NCBI RefSeq assembly: GCF_048060115.1
Contig: NZ_JBHMIM010000046.1
Location: 1-64,000, forward strand
Origin: Micromonospora_E sp048060115
GTDB taxonomy: Bacteria; Actinomycetota; Actinomycetes; Mycobacteriales; Micromonosporaceae
Length of the DNA stretch: 64,000 nt
Reading direction: 5' to 3'
Both the position numbers and the translations under genes were made by a program. Shown here piece by piece: positions 51,889 to 60,537 of this stretch. Every line of letters starts with the position of its first letter. The stretch's first letter is position 1. Under the pieces are notes generated by a model. That model did not search any database, had not been told where the DNA came from, and saw only the letters and a list, made by a program, of their open reading frames with translations.

Positions 51889-52952
51889 GGCGCGGCGTCG
51901 GCGGCGGCCGACGGGGCCGGTCGGCGGCGGCTGCGCCATCTTCGTACGCCGGTCCAGCCGCCGAGGGCGGCGATCGCCGTGAGCAGCAACCAGGGCGGTG
52001 CCCAGACACTGGCCGTACGGGTGACCGGCGGCAGCGCCTCGTCCACGGTGACCGGTGCCAGGTCGATGGTGCCGGTCAGCCGTAGTACCGGTGGCACGCC
52101 GGTGATCCGCTCCGCGACGGTGAAGGCGCTGCCGGGCAGCAGTTCCGGCAGGTCGACCGGATCGGTCCGGGCCAGATTCCAGCCGAACGGCCCGTCGAGC
52201 AGCACCGCGCCGGTGCCGCCGATCCGGATGTTGCCGGTGTTGCGGACCTGGTAGGTGACGACCACGTCGCCGTCGCCCAACGGGTTGACCGGGTTGTCGT
52301 AGGTGATGCTCATCGACTCGACGCTGATCGCCGGTCGGACGGGGCCGTCGACCCGCAGGTAGATCCGGGCGGCGACCCGCTGGTCGACGTTGATCTGCTG
52401 CCCGTTGGCGTCGGTACCGAGCTGGGCCACTGAGCCGATGACTCCGCCGGTGTGGTCGCCGGGGGTGGCGTTGGCCGGCACCACCAGCCGGAACGGGATG
52501 TCCCGCCGTTCACCCGCCGGGATCGCGTACTCCTGCTGGTCGAAGTGGATCCAGGTGCCGACGTCGGTGGCGGGTTGGTCGGCGGGTAGCAGGGCGAAGG
52601 CACCGTCGTCGGTGAGGAACCCGTCCGTGCCGTACACGGTGAAGGTCTGCTCCTGGTCACCGAGGTTGCTGATGCCGACGTAGTCGGTGATCTCCGCGCC
52701 GGGGGCGAGGTCGTGGGCGAAGTAGTTGCGGCCGGCCGGCCCGTCCGGGCCGGAGGGTTGCACCGCCCAGGTGACCGCGCCGGCACCGGCCGGGGCGGAC
52801 TGCGCGGTCGGGGCCGGGCTGGCCGGCTGCGCGGCGGCCGGGGCGGCACCGCTGAGGGCCGCGCCGCCGAGGAGGGCGACGACGGCCACCGCCGCCAGTG
52901 CTGCGGCCGGCGCCGGGCCGACGGCGGGGCCGCTGCGGGTGGGCTGGGACAT
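51885..52952 (-). CDS. WxL-interacting protein-like (DUF916) surface protein
   Basis: A 355-residue protein from ATG 52952 (TGGAG upstream). Signal peptide 1-41, then a DUF916-type domain: NYFAHDLAPGAEITDYVGIS, WIHFDQQEYAIPAGERRDIP, VPANATPGDHTGGVIGSVAQ, a very typical WxL-binding/peptidoglycan-binding pattern, then a second beta domain (VRNTGNIRIGGTGAVLLDGP) and a C-terminal membrane helix with basic tail. In Firmicutes such WxlIP proteins anchor WxL-domain proteins to the wall. Here the WxL partner is the next gene upstream. Confidence 0.85.
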   Translation of the reverse strand: MSQPTRSGPAVGPAPAAALAAVAVVALLGGAALSGAAPAAAQPASPAPTAQSAPAGAGAVTWAVQPSGPDGPAGRNYFAHDLAPGAEITDYVGISNLGDQEQTFTVYGTDGFLTDDGAFALLPADQPATDVGTWIHFDQQEYAIPAGERRDIPFRLVVPANATPGDHTGGVIGSVAQLGTDANGQQINVDQRVAARIYLRVDGPVRPAISVESMSITYDNPVNPLGDGDVVVTYQVRNTGNIRIGGTGAVLLDGPFGWNLARTDPVDLPELLPGSAFTVAERITGVPPVLRLTGTIDLAPVTVDEALPPVTRTASVWAPPWLLLTAIAALGGWTGVRRWRSRRRPAPSAAADAAP

Positions 52953-53024
52953 CGCACACTCCAGTCGGACGAGGGTGGCCGGTGCGGGACCGGGTGGTCC
53001 CGCACCGGCCGATCCAGCGACTAC

Positions 53025-54536
53025 TCAGGACAGCGTCAGCGTCAGCGTCGCGGTGTAGTCGCCCGGCGTCGCCGAGGCGGGTACGCCGAGGTTGAGCTGC
53101 GCGCCGCAGGTGAAGCTGCCGGCGCTGGCGCCGGCGGCCGAGGTGCACAGCGCCCGTGCGGTGCCGAGACCGGCACCTGGCTCGGCCACCGCTCCCGGGG
53201 TGACCGCGCCGGTCGCCCCGACCAGTGGGTCGTCCACGGCGGACGCACTCGGCGCCCAGCCGAGGTTGTTACCGGCGATGACGGCGTCACCGGCGGCGGT
53301 GAAGTCGCCAGCCTGGCCGACCAGGCTCCAACCGGCGTTGGTGCCCCGCAGATCGGACACGGTCGCGGCGTTGAGCGCGCCGCTGGCGACGGCGCCGTTG
53401 GCGACCGCCGGCAGGGTGACCGAGGATCCGGCCACGCTGAGGGTGAGCGGACCGCCGGCCAGCACCGTGGCCGCGATCTGCTGGCTGGCGTCGCCGCCGC
53501 CGGCCGGGGCGGCGAAGCTCACCGGGGTGAAGGTGTCCTGGCTACGGTCGACCGAGCCGCGCGCGGCGAAGGTGATCACGTAGCACTGGGTGACGGTGCA
53601 GTCGACGGCGTTGCCGTTGCCGTCGGTGTACCGGGCGCTGATCGCCAGCGTGGTGTCGAACGAGCCGTCGGGGTTCATCCGGTCCCGGGCTGCGGTCGGC
53701 TCGTTGGTGCTGCTCACCCACTTTGTGACCTGCAGGACGCCGGCGTTGGTCCAGTGCTGGTCGACCTTCGGGCCGAACGACACGTAGACGCCGGCCGCGT
53801 TGTTGGCCGCCGGGTCGAAGCCGCTGCCGGCGACGGTGATGGTGGCTCCGGCCGGGTCGACGCCGGTGGCCGGGGTGACGGTGACGCCGGGCTCGCCCGG
53901 CTCGACGCCGCCGCCGGAGGTGACGGCGGTGAACGAGACCGGGTCGAGGATCTCACCGGCGGCGTAGAAGCCGTTGAACGCCGCGGCTCCCGCCTCGGTG
54001 AGGGTGGCGGCCAGGTCGGTGCCGGTGATGCCGCCGGCGCCGGCCTCCAGACTGGATCCGCTGGTGGTCAGGGTGGCGACGGTGGCCTGGGTGACGTCGA
54101 CCGGCGGGAAGGCGGTGCTTTCCAGTTCGACGTCGGCCTTGAGTACGGCGGTGCCGCCGGTGACGGCCACTGTCGGATTCGCCAGGGTGATGGTGAACAT
54201 GTGCGCCGGGTACGAGAAGACGACCGTACCGCCGTGTGTGGCGTTCGCCTCGCCGGTCTCGGCGTCGTAGCTGCCGCCGGTGGACGGGAAGGCGAACGTG
54301 CCGTCGGCGTTGATCGAGGCACCGTTGCTCGCCGCGATCGGCGGATTGCCGTTGCCCCCCGAGAGGTAGGTGCGGAACGACGCCTTGAAGCCCCAGGTGA
54401 GGCTTCCCTCGGTGATGTCGGCCGGGGCAGCCATGGCCGGCGAGGCGCCGACGAGTGCGGTCGAGGCGCTGAGAACGGCCACGGCCGCCCAGGTTGCCGA
54501 CCGTCGCCCCAGAGCTCTGGCTCTGGTTGAGATCAT
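53025..54536 (-). CDS. HtaA haem-binding domain protein with C-terminal WxL-like domain
   Basis: A 503-residue secreted protein; AAGGA before ATG 54536. Signal peptide 1-36 (ends AMA-AP). HtaA domain ~42-205: GSLTWGFKASFRTYLSGG, FAFPSTGGSYDAETGE, GGTVVFSYPAHMFTITLANP, with the Tyr/His of haem-binding HtaA-type repeats. A middle immunoglobulin-like domain (~215-345) is related to the protein at 54751. The C-terminal ~150 residues are WxL-like: AGWSLVGQ (Trp403), NNLGWAPS (Trp427), LNLGVPASATPGDYTATLTL. It lacks the C-terminal membrane helix usual for HtaA proteins, so the WxL domain is the likely anchor. A DtxR/IdeR box lies 69 bp upstream. Confidence 0.88.
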   Translation of the reverse strand: MISTRARALGRRSATWAAVAVLSASTALVGASPAMAAPADITEGSLTWGFKASFRTYLSGGNGNPPIAASNGASINADGTFAFPSTGGSYDAETGEANATHGGTVVFSYPAHMFTITLANPTVAVTGGTAVLKADVELESTAFPPVDVTQATVATLTTSGSSLEAGAGGITGTDLAATLTEAGAAAFNGFYAAGEILDPVSFTAVTSGGGVEPGEPGVTVTPATGVDPAGATITVAGSGFDPAANNAAGVYVSFGPKVDQHWTNAGVLQVTKWVSSTNEPTAARDRMNPDGSFDTTLAISARYTDGNGNAVDCTVTQCYVITFAARGSVDRSQDTFTPVSFAAPAGGGDASQQIAATVLAGGPLTLSVAGSSVTLPAVANGAVASGALNAATVSDLRGTNAGWSLVGQAGDFTAAGDAVIAGNNLGWAPSASAVDDPLVGATGAVTPGAVAEPGAGLGTARALCTSAAGASAGSFTCGAQLNLGVPASATPGDYTATLTLTLS

Positions 54537-54604
54537 CTACTGATCCTTTCCGGATGGTTACTCACCGTGTCCACGCTCTCACGTGGACACTGCTGCGATC
54601 GCAG

Positions 54605-54623
54605 TTAGGTTAGCCAAACCTAA
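54605..54623. promoter_or_regulatory. DtxR/IdeR iron box 1
   Basis: TTAGGTTAGCCAAACCTAA is a near-perfect match to the 19-bp DtxR/IdeR consensus (one position differs from TTAGGTTAGCCTAACCTAA). It lies upstream of the minus-strand HtaA-WxL gene, so Fe-loaded IdeR should repress that gene. Confidence 0.93.
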
Positions 54624-54695
54624 TAGAGGGCGCATCCGGCGGGAGTACCCGACCTTCGGGCCGGTCGGACCCTTGCCCAGGCCCGCAGCGATGAC

Positions 54696-54714
54696 TTAGG
54701 TTAGCCAAACCTAT
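54696..54714. promoter_or_regulatory. DtxR/IdeR iron box 2
   Basis: TTAGGTTAGCCAAACCTAT, a second iron box, ends 36 bp before the ATG at 54751 and covers the probable promoter of the plus-strand haem operon. Confidence 0.93.
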
Positions 54715-54750
54715 CCTGATCTGCACCGACGTCTGTCGGAAGGACCACCC

Positions 54751-55677
54751 ATGCCTAAGCCGCTGCTCAGCGGCCGAGTCATCGCGACCGCCGCCACCAC
54801 TGCGACCGCGACGCCTATCGCCATCGCGACCACCATCGTCGCCGCCATCGCCGCCGCGCCGCTGTTGATGACGGCGGCCCCCGCCTACGCCGACACCACC
54901 GCCAACGGCGCAGCCGGGCAACGCCTCACCGTCGCCAAGTCCACCGGCGTCAGCCGCTCCGGCGAGACCGTCACCGTCACCGGCACCGGCTACGACACGA
55001 ACAAGGGCATCTACGTCGCGTTCTGCGTGGACAACGGCGCCGGCACGGCGCCCTCCCCGTGCGGCGGCGGCGTCGACACCTCCGGCACCGGCGGCAGTTC
55101 GCACTGGATCTCCAGCAACCCGCCCTCGTACGGCGAGGGACTCGCCGTCCCCTACGGCACCGGCGGCTCGTTCCAGGTCAGCATCCCGCTCGTCACCAAC
55201 ATCGGCGCCGTCGACTGCACCGTACGCACCTGCTCGGTGATGACCCGGGCCGACCACACCCGCACCGGCGACCGCAGTCAGGACGTACGGATCCCGATCA
55301 CCTTCGCGGCAGCCGCCCCGGCCGCCACCGCCGCCACCGCCGCCCCGGCCCCCGTCGGCGCCACGGCCCGGACAACAGCGCCCGCCCAGACCAGCGGCGG
55401 CACCGCCCCCGACGACCCGACCGGCGGCACCACCGCCCCCGAAAGCCCGACCGGCGCCGGCGCCGCACCCGACGCCACCACCGGCGCCGACCCCACCGGG
55501 GCGGACACGGCCGACGGCACCGACGCCGACGCCGCCGGGTCGTCCGTCACCCGGGTCAGCACCGTCGGACGGGCCGGCCAGTGGTGGAGCAGCACCCTGA
55601 TCCTGCTCGCACTCGGCGTACTCGCCCTGCTCGGGCTCTCCGCCGCCCGCCGCCGCACCCGCCGGAGCACGTCGTGA
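54751..55677 (+). CDS. Iron-regulated surface protein with Ig-like domain, haem operon
   Basis: A 308-residue protein; GGAAGGACCACCC before the ATG. Signal peptide ~1-47 (ends AYA-DTT). Residues ~55-185 form an Ig-like domain (STGVSRSGETVTVTGTGYDT, DCTVRTCSVMTRADHTRTGD then RSQDVRIPITF) clearly related to the middle domain of the divergent HtaA-WxL protein. A long Ala/Thr/Pro/Gly stretch leads to a C-terminal membrane helix with Arg-rich tail and no LPXTG. By position it is a haem-acquisition surface protein comparable to HtaC-type proteins (inference). Confidence 0.8.
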   Translation: MPKPLLSGRVIATAATTATATPIAIATTIVAAIAAAPLLMTAAPAYADTTANGAAGQRLTVAKSTGVSRSGETVTVTGTGYDTNKGIYVAFCVDNGAGTAPSPCGGGVDTSGTGGSSHWISSNPPSYGEGLAVPYGTGGSFQVSIPLVTNIGAVDCTVRTCSVMTRADHTRTGDRSQDVRIPITFAAAAPAATAATAAPAPVGATARTTAPAQTSGGTAPDDPTGGTTAPESPTGAGAAPDATTGADPTGADTADGTDADAAGSSVTRVSTVGRAGQWWSSTLILLALGVLALLGLSAARRRTRRSTS

Positions 55678-56732
55678 CCGCCCGACGAAGCCCGCGACCG
55701 GCCGCCCGGCGAAGCCCGCGACCGGCCGCCCGGCACGCCCGCTGGGCCGCCGGTGCGCTCGGCACCGCGCTGCTGGCCGGATCGACCGCCTGCGCCAGCG
55801 ACCCGGCCGCCGCCGGCACCGACTGCGGCCCGGTCACCGCGGTCGTCGCCGACGCCGACGTGACGCCGATCGAGCCGGCCCCGACGCCGGCGCTGCCGGT
55901 GACCGTCACCGACGCCGCCGGCCACCAGGTCACCGTCACCGACGCCAGCCGGATCCTGGCCGTCAACCTGTACGGGTCCATCGCCGAGATCGTCTTCAGC
56001 CTCGGCCTCGGCGACCGGGTCGTCGGCCGGGACACCTCCACCGACTTCCCGGCCGCCGCCGACCTGCCGGTGGTCACCCCCGGCGGGCACGACCTGTCCA
56101 CCGAGGCGATCCTCGCGCTCGACCCCACCGTCGTGCTGCTCGACGACAGCATCGGTCCACCCGAAGTGCTCGACCAACTGCGTACCGCCGGAATTCCGGT
56201 CGTTCGCGTCGGCGACGAGCAGAGCCTGGCCGGCGTACCAGTACACATCCGCGAAGTCGCCGCCGCGCTCGGTGTGCCCGACGCCGGCGAACAGCTCGTC
56301 GCCCGGGTCGACGGTGAGATCGCCGCCGCCCGCGACGGCGTCGCCGACGGCCCGCGCCCCCGCGTCGCCTTCCTCTACCTGCGCGGCACCGCCGGGGTGT
56401 ACCTGATGGGCGGCAAGGGTGCCGGCTCCGACGCCATGATCTCCGCGGCGGGCGGCGAGGACGCCGGCACCGCGATCGGCCTGGAACGGTTCCGGCCGCT
56501 CACCAGCGAAGGCCTGATCAACGCGGCCCCGGACGTGATCCTGGTGATGACCAACGGCCTCGAATCGGTCGGCGGGGTCGACGGGCTGGTCGCCATGCCC
56601 GGCGTCGCGCAGACCCCGGCCGGTCAGCAGCGGCGGGTCGTCGACATGGCCGACACCGTCCTGCTCAACTTCGGCACCCGCACCGGCGTGGCGATCCAGG
56701 CGCTGGCCCGCGCCATCCACGAATGTCGGTGA
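55674..56732 (+). CDS. hmuT: Haem ABC transporter substrate-binding lipoprotein
   Basis: A 352-residue lipoprotein from GTG 55674 (GTGA overlap). The N-terminus carries an exact 8-residue duplication (RSPRPAAR twice), then a leader ending in lipobox STAC. The class III binding-protein fold shows RILAVNLYGSIAEIVFSLGL, GDRVVGRDTSTDFPAAADLP, and ALDPTVVLLDDSIGPPEVLD. Tyr residues for haem ligation as in HmuT are plausible at LYLRGTAGVYLMGGKGAGSD. Delivers haem to HmuUV. Confidence 0.9.
   Translation: MTARRSPRPAARRSPRPAARHARWAAGALGTALLAGSTACASDPAAAGTDCGPVTAVVADADVTPIEPAPTPALPVTVTDAAGHQVTVTDASRILAVNLYGSIAEIVFSLGLGDRVVGRDTSTDFPAAADLPVVTPGGHDLSTEAILALDPTVVLLDDSIGPPEVLDQLRTAGIPVVRVGDEQSLAGVPVHIREVAAALGVPDAGEQLVARVDGEIAAARDGVADGPRPRVAFLYLRGTAGVYLMGGKGAGSDAMISAAGGEDAGTAIGLERFRPLTSEGLINAAPDVILVMTNGLESVGGVDGLVAMPGVAQTPAGQQRRVVDMADTVLLNFGTRTGVAIQALARAIHECR
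55684..55731 (+). repeat. 24-bp tandem duplication in hmuT N-terminus
   Basis: The 24-bp unit beginning CGAAGCCCGCGACCGGC is repeated directly, encoding RSPRPAAR twice in the basic n-region of the lipoprotein leader. The frame is preserved. Confidence 0.85.
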
Positions 56733-57787
56733 CCGACATGACCGCACCAGCGCTCACCGCCCGCCGGCCGCTGCTCATCACCGGACTCGCCGGCACGCTG
56801 CTCGTCATCGGGGTGGTCGCCGCCGGCACCGGTCAGGTGCAGATCGCCCCGGCCGAAGTCGTCGCCTCCGTACTGCACCGGCTCGGGCTGGAAATCGGCG
56901 CGCTGCCCAGCGCCACCCACGGCGAGAGCGCACTGTGGATCGTCCGGTTCCCCCGGGTCGTGCTGGCCGCGATCGTCGGCGCCTCGCTCGGCTGCGCCGG
57001 TGCCGTAATGCAGGGCATCTTCGGCAATCCGCTGGCTGAACCGGGCGTCATCGGGGTCTCCGCCGGCGCCGCCGTCGGCGCGGCACTGGCCATCGTCACC
57101 GGGATCACCGCGCTGGGCGGCTGGACCCTGGCCGCCGCCGCGTTCGGCGGCGGGCTCGCCACCACCTACCTGGTGTACGCGCTGTCGCGGGCCGACGGAC
57201 GCACCGAGGTGGTCACCCTGGTACTGACCGGCATCGCGGTCAACGCGGTCGCCGGTGCCGCCATCGGTCTGCTGATGTTCGTCACCGACGCCGCCGGGGT
57301 GCAGGCCATCGCCTTCTGGAACCTCGGCAGCCTGGCCCAGGCCAACTGGAACGCGGTCGCGGTCACCCTGCCCTGCCTGATCGTCGGGCTGGCCGCCGCG
57401 CTCGCGTGCGCCGGCAAACTGGACCTGCTCGCCCTCGGCGAGCGCTCCGCCCGCCATCTCGGCGTCGACGTGGAACGGCTGCGGATGCGGATGATCGTGG
57501 TCACCGCCCTGCTCGGCGCCGCCGCGGTCGCCTTCACCGGAGTGATCAGCTTCATCGGCCTGGTGGTGCCACACCTGGTCCGGATGGTCGCCGGCCCGGG
57601 TCACCGGGTGCTGCTGCCGGCCAGCGCGCTCGGTGGCGCGATCGTGGTGATCGCCGCAGACCTGGCCGCCCGTACCCTGGTCGAGTACCAGGAACTGCCC
57701 CTCGGCGTCCTCACCGCCGTCGTCGGCGGCCCGGCCTTCTTCTGGCTGCTGCGCCGCACCCGCCGCCGCGCCGGAGGCTGGGGATGA
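56723..57787 (+). CDS. hmuU: Haem ABC transporter permease
   Basis: A 354-residue FecCD-type permease with about ten membrane helices: IVRFPRVVLAAIVGASLGCA, GAVMQGIFGNPLAEPGVIGV, SAGAAVGAALAIV, and the ATPase-contact region ATLGV-type LGERSARHLGVDVERLRMRM, FTGVISFIGLVVPHLVRMVA. Starts at ATG 56723 or GTG 56729, both overlapping the hmuT stop. Its stop overlaps a 16-codon mini-cistron leading to hmuV. Confidence 0.93.
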   Translation: MSVTDMTAPALTARRPLLITGLAGTLLVIGVVAAGTGQVQIAPAEVVASVLHRLGLEIGALPSATHGESALWIVRFPRVVLAAIVGASLGCAGAVMQGIFGNPLAEPGVIGVSAGAAVGAALAIVTGITALGGWTLAAAAFGGGLATTYLVYALSRADGRTEVVTLVLTGIAVNAVAGAAIGLLMFVTDAAGVQAIAFWNLGSLAQANWNAVAVTLPCLIVGLAAALACAGKLDLLALGERSARHLGVDVERLRMRMIVVTALLGAAAVAFTGVISFIGLVVPHLVRMVAGPGHRVLLPASALGGAIVVIAADLAARTLVEYQELPLGVLTAVVGGPAFFWLLRRTRRRAGGWG

Positions 57788-57834
57788 CCCGGCGGCCGGC
57801 GATGAACCGTACTCGAGCTGGCGGCCGGCGATGA
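57784..57834 (+). CDS. 16-codon mini-cistron coupling hmuU to hmuV
   Basis: ATG 57784 overlaps the hmuU stop (ATGA), reads MTRRPAMNRTRAGGRR, and stops at TGA 57832-57834 that overlaps the hmuV ATG at 57831 (ATGA). GGCGGCCGGCGATGA occurs at both ends (57791 and 57821), so the linker may be a duplication. Most likely a translational-coupling leader rather than a functional peptide. Confidence 0.4.
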   Translation: MTRRPAMNRTRAGGRR

Positions 57835-58706
57835 GCTCGCTGCCGCTGCGGTTGCTCGGCCGCCGCACGCCGGTCAGGGTGCCCCGAACCCGGCCTGCCG
57901 GCACCCCGCTGATCGAGATCGACCAGGTCAGGGTGGAACTCGGCCGACGCGCGGTGCTCGACGAGATCGATCTGGTCGTCCACACTGGCGAGGTGGTGGC
58001 ACTCGTCGGTCCCAACGGCGCCGGCAAGTCGACCCTGCTCGCCGCCGTCTGCGGCGACGTCCCAGTGGCCACGGGGACGATCCGGATCGACGCCACGCCG
58101 CAGGCCGCGTGGACCCCGACCGAGTTGGCGCTGCGCCGTGCAGTGCTGACCCAGCGCAGCGTACTGTCGTTCCCGTTCACCGTCGCCGAGGTGGTCCGGA
58201 TGGGCCGGGCACCCTGGGCCGGGCTGCCCGCCGCCGACAGCGACGACGAGATCGTCGACGAATGCCTGCAGGCCACCGACGTGGCCCAGTTCGCCAGCCG
58301 TACCTTCACCTCGCTGTCCGGCGGCGAACAGGCCCGCGCCGCGCTGGCCCGGGTCCTCGCCCAGCGGGCCGCCGCGCTACTGCTCGACGAACCGACCGCC
58401 GCGCTCGACCTGCACCACCAGGAGCTGGTGCTGCGGATCGCCCGGCAGCGCGCCGCCGCCGGTGACGCCGTCGTCGTGGTGCTGCACGACCTCGGGCTGG
58501 CCGGGGCGTACGCCGACCGGATCGCGCTGCTGTCGGCCGGCCGGCTCCGGGCGGTCGGGCCACCGGCACAGGTACTCACCGGTGCGCTGCTCAGCGAGGT
58601 GTACCGACACGACATCGAGGTGCGCGCGCATCCCGAAACGGGCCTACCACTGGTCGTCCCGAGACGACAGGACCCGACCCGGCAAGGAAAGGAACCCCCG
58701 ACATGA
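57831..58706 (+). CDS. hmuV: Haem ABC transporter ATP-binding protein
   Basis: A 291-residue ATPase: Walker A LVGPNGAGKSTLL, Q-loop AVLTQRSVLSFPFTVAEVV, signature LSGGEQARA, Walker B ALLLDEPTAALDLHHQE, H-loop VVVLHDLGLA. VRMGRAPW is typical of haem/siderophore FecE/HmuV ATPases. Energises haem import through HmuU. The stop overlaps the haem oxygenase ATG. Confidence 0.93.
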   Translation: MSSLPLRLLGRRTPVRVPRTRPAGTPLIEIDQVRVELGRRAVLDEIDLVVHTGEVVALVGPNGAGKSTLLAAVCGDVPVATGTIRIDATPQAAWTPTELALRRAVLTQRSVLSFPFTVAEVVRMGRAPWAGLPAADSDDEIVDECLQATDVAQFASRTFTSLSGGEQARAALARVLAQRAAALLLDEPTAALDLHHQELVLRIARQRAAAGDAVVVVLHDLGLAGAYADRIALLSAGRLRAVGPPAQVLTGALLSEVYRHDIEVRAHPETGLPLVVPRRQDPTRQGKEPPT

Positions 58707-59380
58707 GCGACACCTTCTCCGCCCGGCTACGGGCGGCCAGCTGGCAGGACCATCAGGCGGCCGAATCACAGCGGTACGTCTCGTCGTTGGTCGCCGGGGA
58801 ACTCCCCCGCGACCGGTACGCCGACCTCGTCGCCCAGCACTACTTCATCTACCAGGTGCTGGAGGAGGCCGCCGAGGCGATGCGCGACGACGAGCTGGCC
58901 GGCGGCTTCGTCGATGCACGGCTGACCCGATTGCCGGCCCTGGAGACCGACCTGGCGTGCCTGCTCGGCCCGGACTGGCCGGCAGGGATCGTGGCGAACG
59001 TGGCGACCCGGCGGTACGTGGCCCGGCTGCAGGAAGTGTGCTTCACCTTTGCCCCGGCGTTCATCGCCCACCACTACACCCGTTACCTCGGTGATCTGTC
59101 CGGCGGGCTGTTCATCGGCCGACAGGTGGCGCAGACGTACGGGCTGACCGCCGACGCCGGGGTGGCGTTCTACCACTTCGCCGACATCGACGACGCGCGT
59201 GCCTACAAGAACGCCTACCGGGCCCGGCTGGACGCCCTGCCGCTGGACGTCACCGCCGAGGCTGCCCTGGTCGGTGAGGTCGCGGTGGCGTACCGGCACA
59301 ACTCGGCGGTCCTCGCGGACCTCGGCCAGCAGGACAGCCCGAAGCCGGTCGCGCCGGGGTCGATGGAGTCGGCGGCATGA
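58703..59380 (+). CDS. hmuO: Haem oxygenase (biliverdin-producing)
   Basis: A 225-residue all-helical enzyme. The proximal haem ligand is His17 in SWQDHQAAES; the distal helix has the flexible glycines in YLGDLSGGLFIGRQ; Arg/Lys pair for NADPH-partner docking is seen at FADIDDARAYKNAYRARLD. It opens the porphyrin ring to release Fe, CO and biliverdin, so imported haem is used as an iron source. ATGA overlap with hmuV. Confidence 0.95.
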   Translation: MSDTFSARLRAASWQDHQAAESQRYVSSLVAGELPRDRYADLVAQHYFIYQVLEEAAEAMRDDELAGGFVDARLTRLPALETDLACLLGPDWPAGIVANVATRRYVARLQEVCFTFAPAFIAHHYTRYLGDLSGGLFIGRQVAQTYGLTADAGVAFYHFADIDDARAYKNAYRARLDALPLDVTAEAALVGEVAVAYRHNSAVLADLGQQDSPKPVAPGSMESAA

Positions 59381-59733
59381 GCGCGGCCCCCGACCACCCG
59401 ACCGGCCAGGCCCCCGACCGGCCCAGCGACCCGTTCACCGCTGAGGTCGTCGCCCAGGTCGCCCACCACATGAACGACGACCATGCGGCGGACTCGCTGT
59501 TGATCTGCCGCTCCCTCGGTGGCGTCCCACAGGCGAGCGCCGCCCGGATGACCGGGCTGGACGCCGACGGCATCGAGTTCGCCGCCACCGTCGACGAGGT
59601 CGAGGTCCCGCTGCGGGTGCCGTTCGCGTACCGGCTGACCGAACGGGCGCAGGTACGCCGTGAGGTGGTCCGGATGTATCAGCAGGCGTGCGCGGAGTTG
59701 GGCGTGACACCGCGCCCGGCGGAGTCTCAGTAG
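59377..59733 (+). CDS. DUF2470 domain protein, haem utilisation
   Basis: A 118-residue protein; ATGA overlap with hmuO. VAHHMNDDHAADSLLICRSL is the start of the DUF2470/HugZ C-terminal-type domain (HHMNxDH), followed by ARMTGLDADGIEFAA and RVPFAYRLTERAQVRREVVR. In HugZ-type haem oxygenases this domain packs on the FMN-like barrel; as a stand-alone protein it is often encoded beside haem degradation genes. Probably helps HmuO or handles released haem products. Confidence 0.88.
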   Translation: MSAAPDHPTGQAPDRPSDPFTAEVVAQVAHHMNDDHAADSLLICRSLGGVPQASAARMTGLDADGIEFAATVDEVEVPLRVPFAYRLTERAQVRREVVRMYQQACAELGVTPRPAESQ

Positions 59734-59875
59734 GCCGATTCCCGGGTTGCCGTACCCACCGGTGCTCACCTGGCGGTCGACGTCATGATCGGATGTGCGC
59801 GGTCCGACTGGGCCTTGGCGTGCCGGGTCGCCGAAGTGCAGTGGATCATGGACGCCGCTGTGCGACCATCACCAC

Positions 59876-60331
59876 GTGACGGTCACCGGGCGTAGTCGAC
59901 TGTCCAGGCGTACCGCCGGGGTGGTCCTGGCGGCCGCCGCCCTGCTGGCGCTCGGCGGATGCACCGGAATCGGGGTCGGCGAGCCGCCGGAGTCGGGCAC
60001 GGCCACGTACGCGGCGTGGGGGCTCAACGAGGCGTCGAGTGCGCTGACCGGCTCGGACCGGATGATCGTGCTCAACGGCGACCGACAGCGCAGCGAGCAG
60101 GAATTCTTCCAGGTCACCGGGGTATGGGGTCCGGAGGGCTTCACCCTGGAACCGACCTCCGCGACCAAGGTACGGGCGTTGGCCGGGCAACTGCCGGACC
60201 GCACCGGCGACCCCGACTGTAACCGGTTGGTGCTGGTCAACCACGGCTTCTTCGGCGGCGGGGCGATCGCCGTGGTGGACCCCGAGTCGTTCGGGCCCGG
60301 CGAGCCGGTCGTCGCCCGGCCGTTGGCCTGA
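59876..60331 (+). CDS. Putative lipoprotein
   Basis: A 151-residue protein from GTG 59876. The leader SRRTAGVVLAAAALLALGGC ends in lipobox LGGC followed by TGIG. The mature part (TATYAAWGLNEASSALTGSD, IVLNGDRQRSEQEFFQVTGV, NRLVLVNHGFFGGGAIAVVD) is not recognised. Single gene, no clear operator. Confidence 0.65.
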   Translation: MTVTGRSRLSRRTAGVVLAAAALLALGGCTGIGVGEPPESGTATYAAWGLNEASSALTGSDRMIVLNGDRQRSEQEFFQVTGVWGPEGFTLEPTSATKVRALAGQLPDRTGDPDCNRLVLVNHGFFGGGAIAVVDPESFGPGEPVVARPLA

Positions 60332-60537
60332 CCCGACCGGCCCACCAGTGGGGGCGACCCGCTGCGCGCCAGCGAAGGTCCAGGCCGGCGGCCAGCCGTC
60401 GACCGGCTCGGTGGAGGTATTCATGGAGATCAGCTTGTGGCCGGTGATCCGATCGACACAGCTCCGCCATCCACGCAGTCGCTGATTTGTTCACTCAGAG
60501 TAGTAAATCATGCACACAAGGTGGCTACTCTGGGGGT

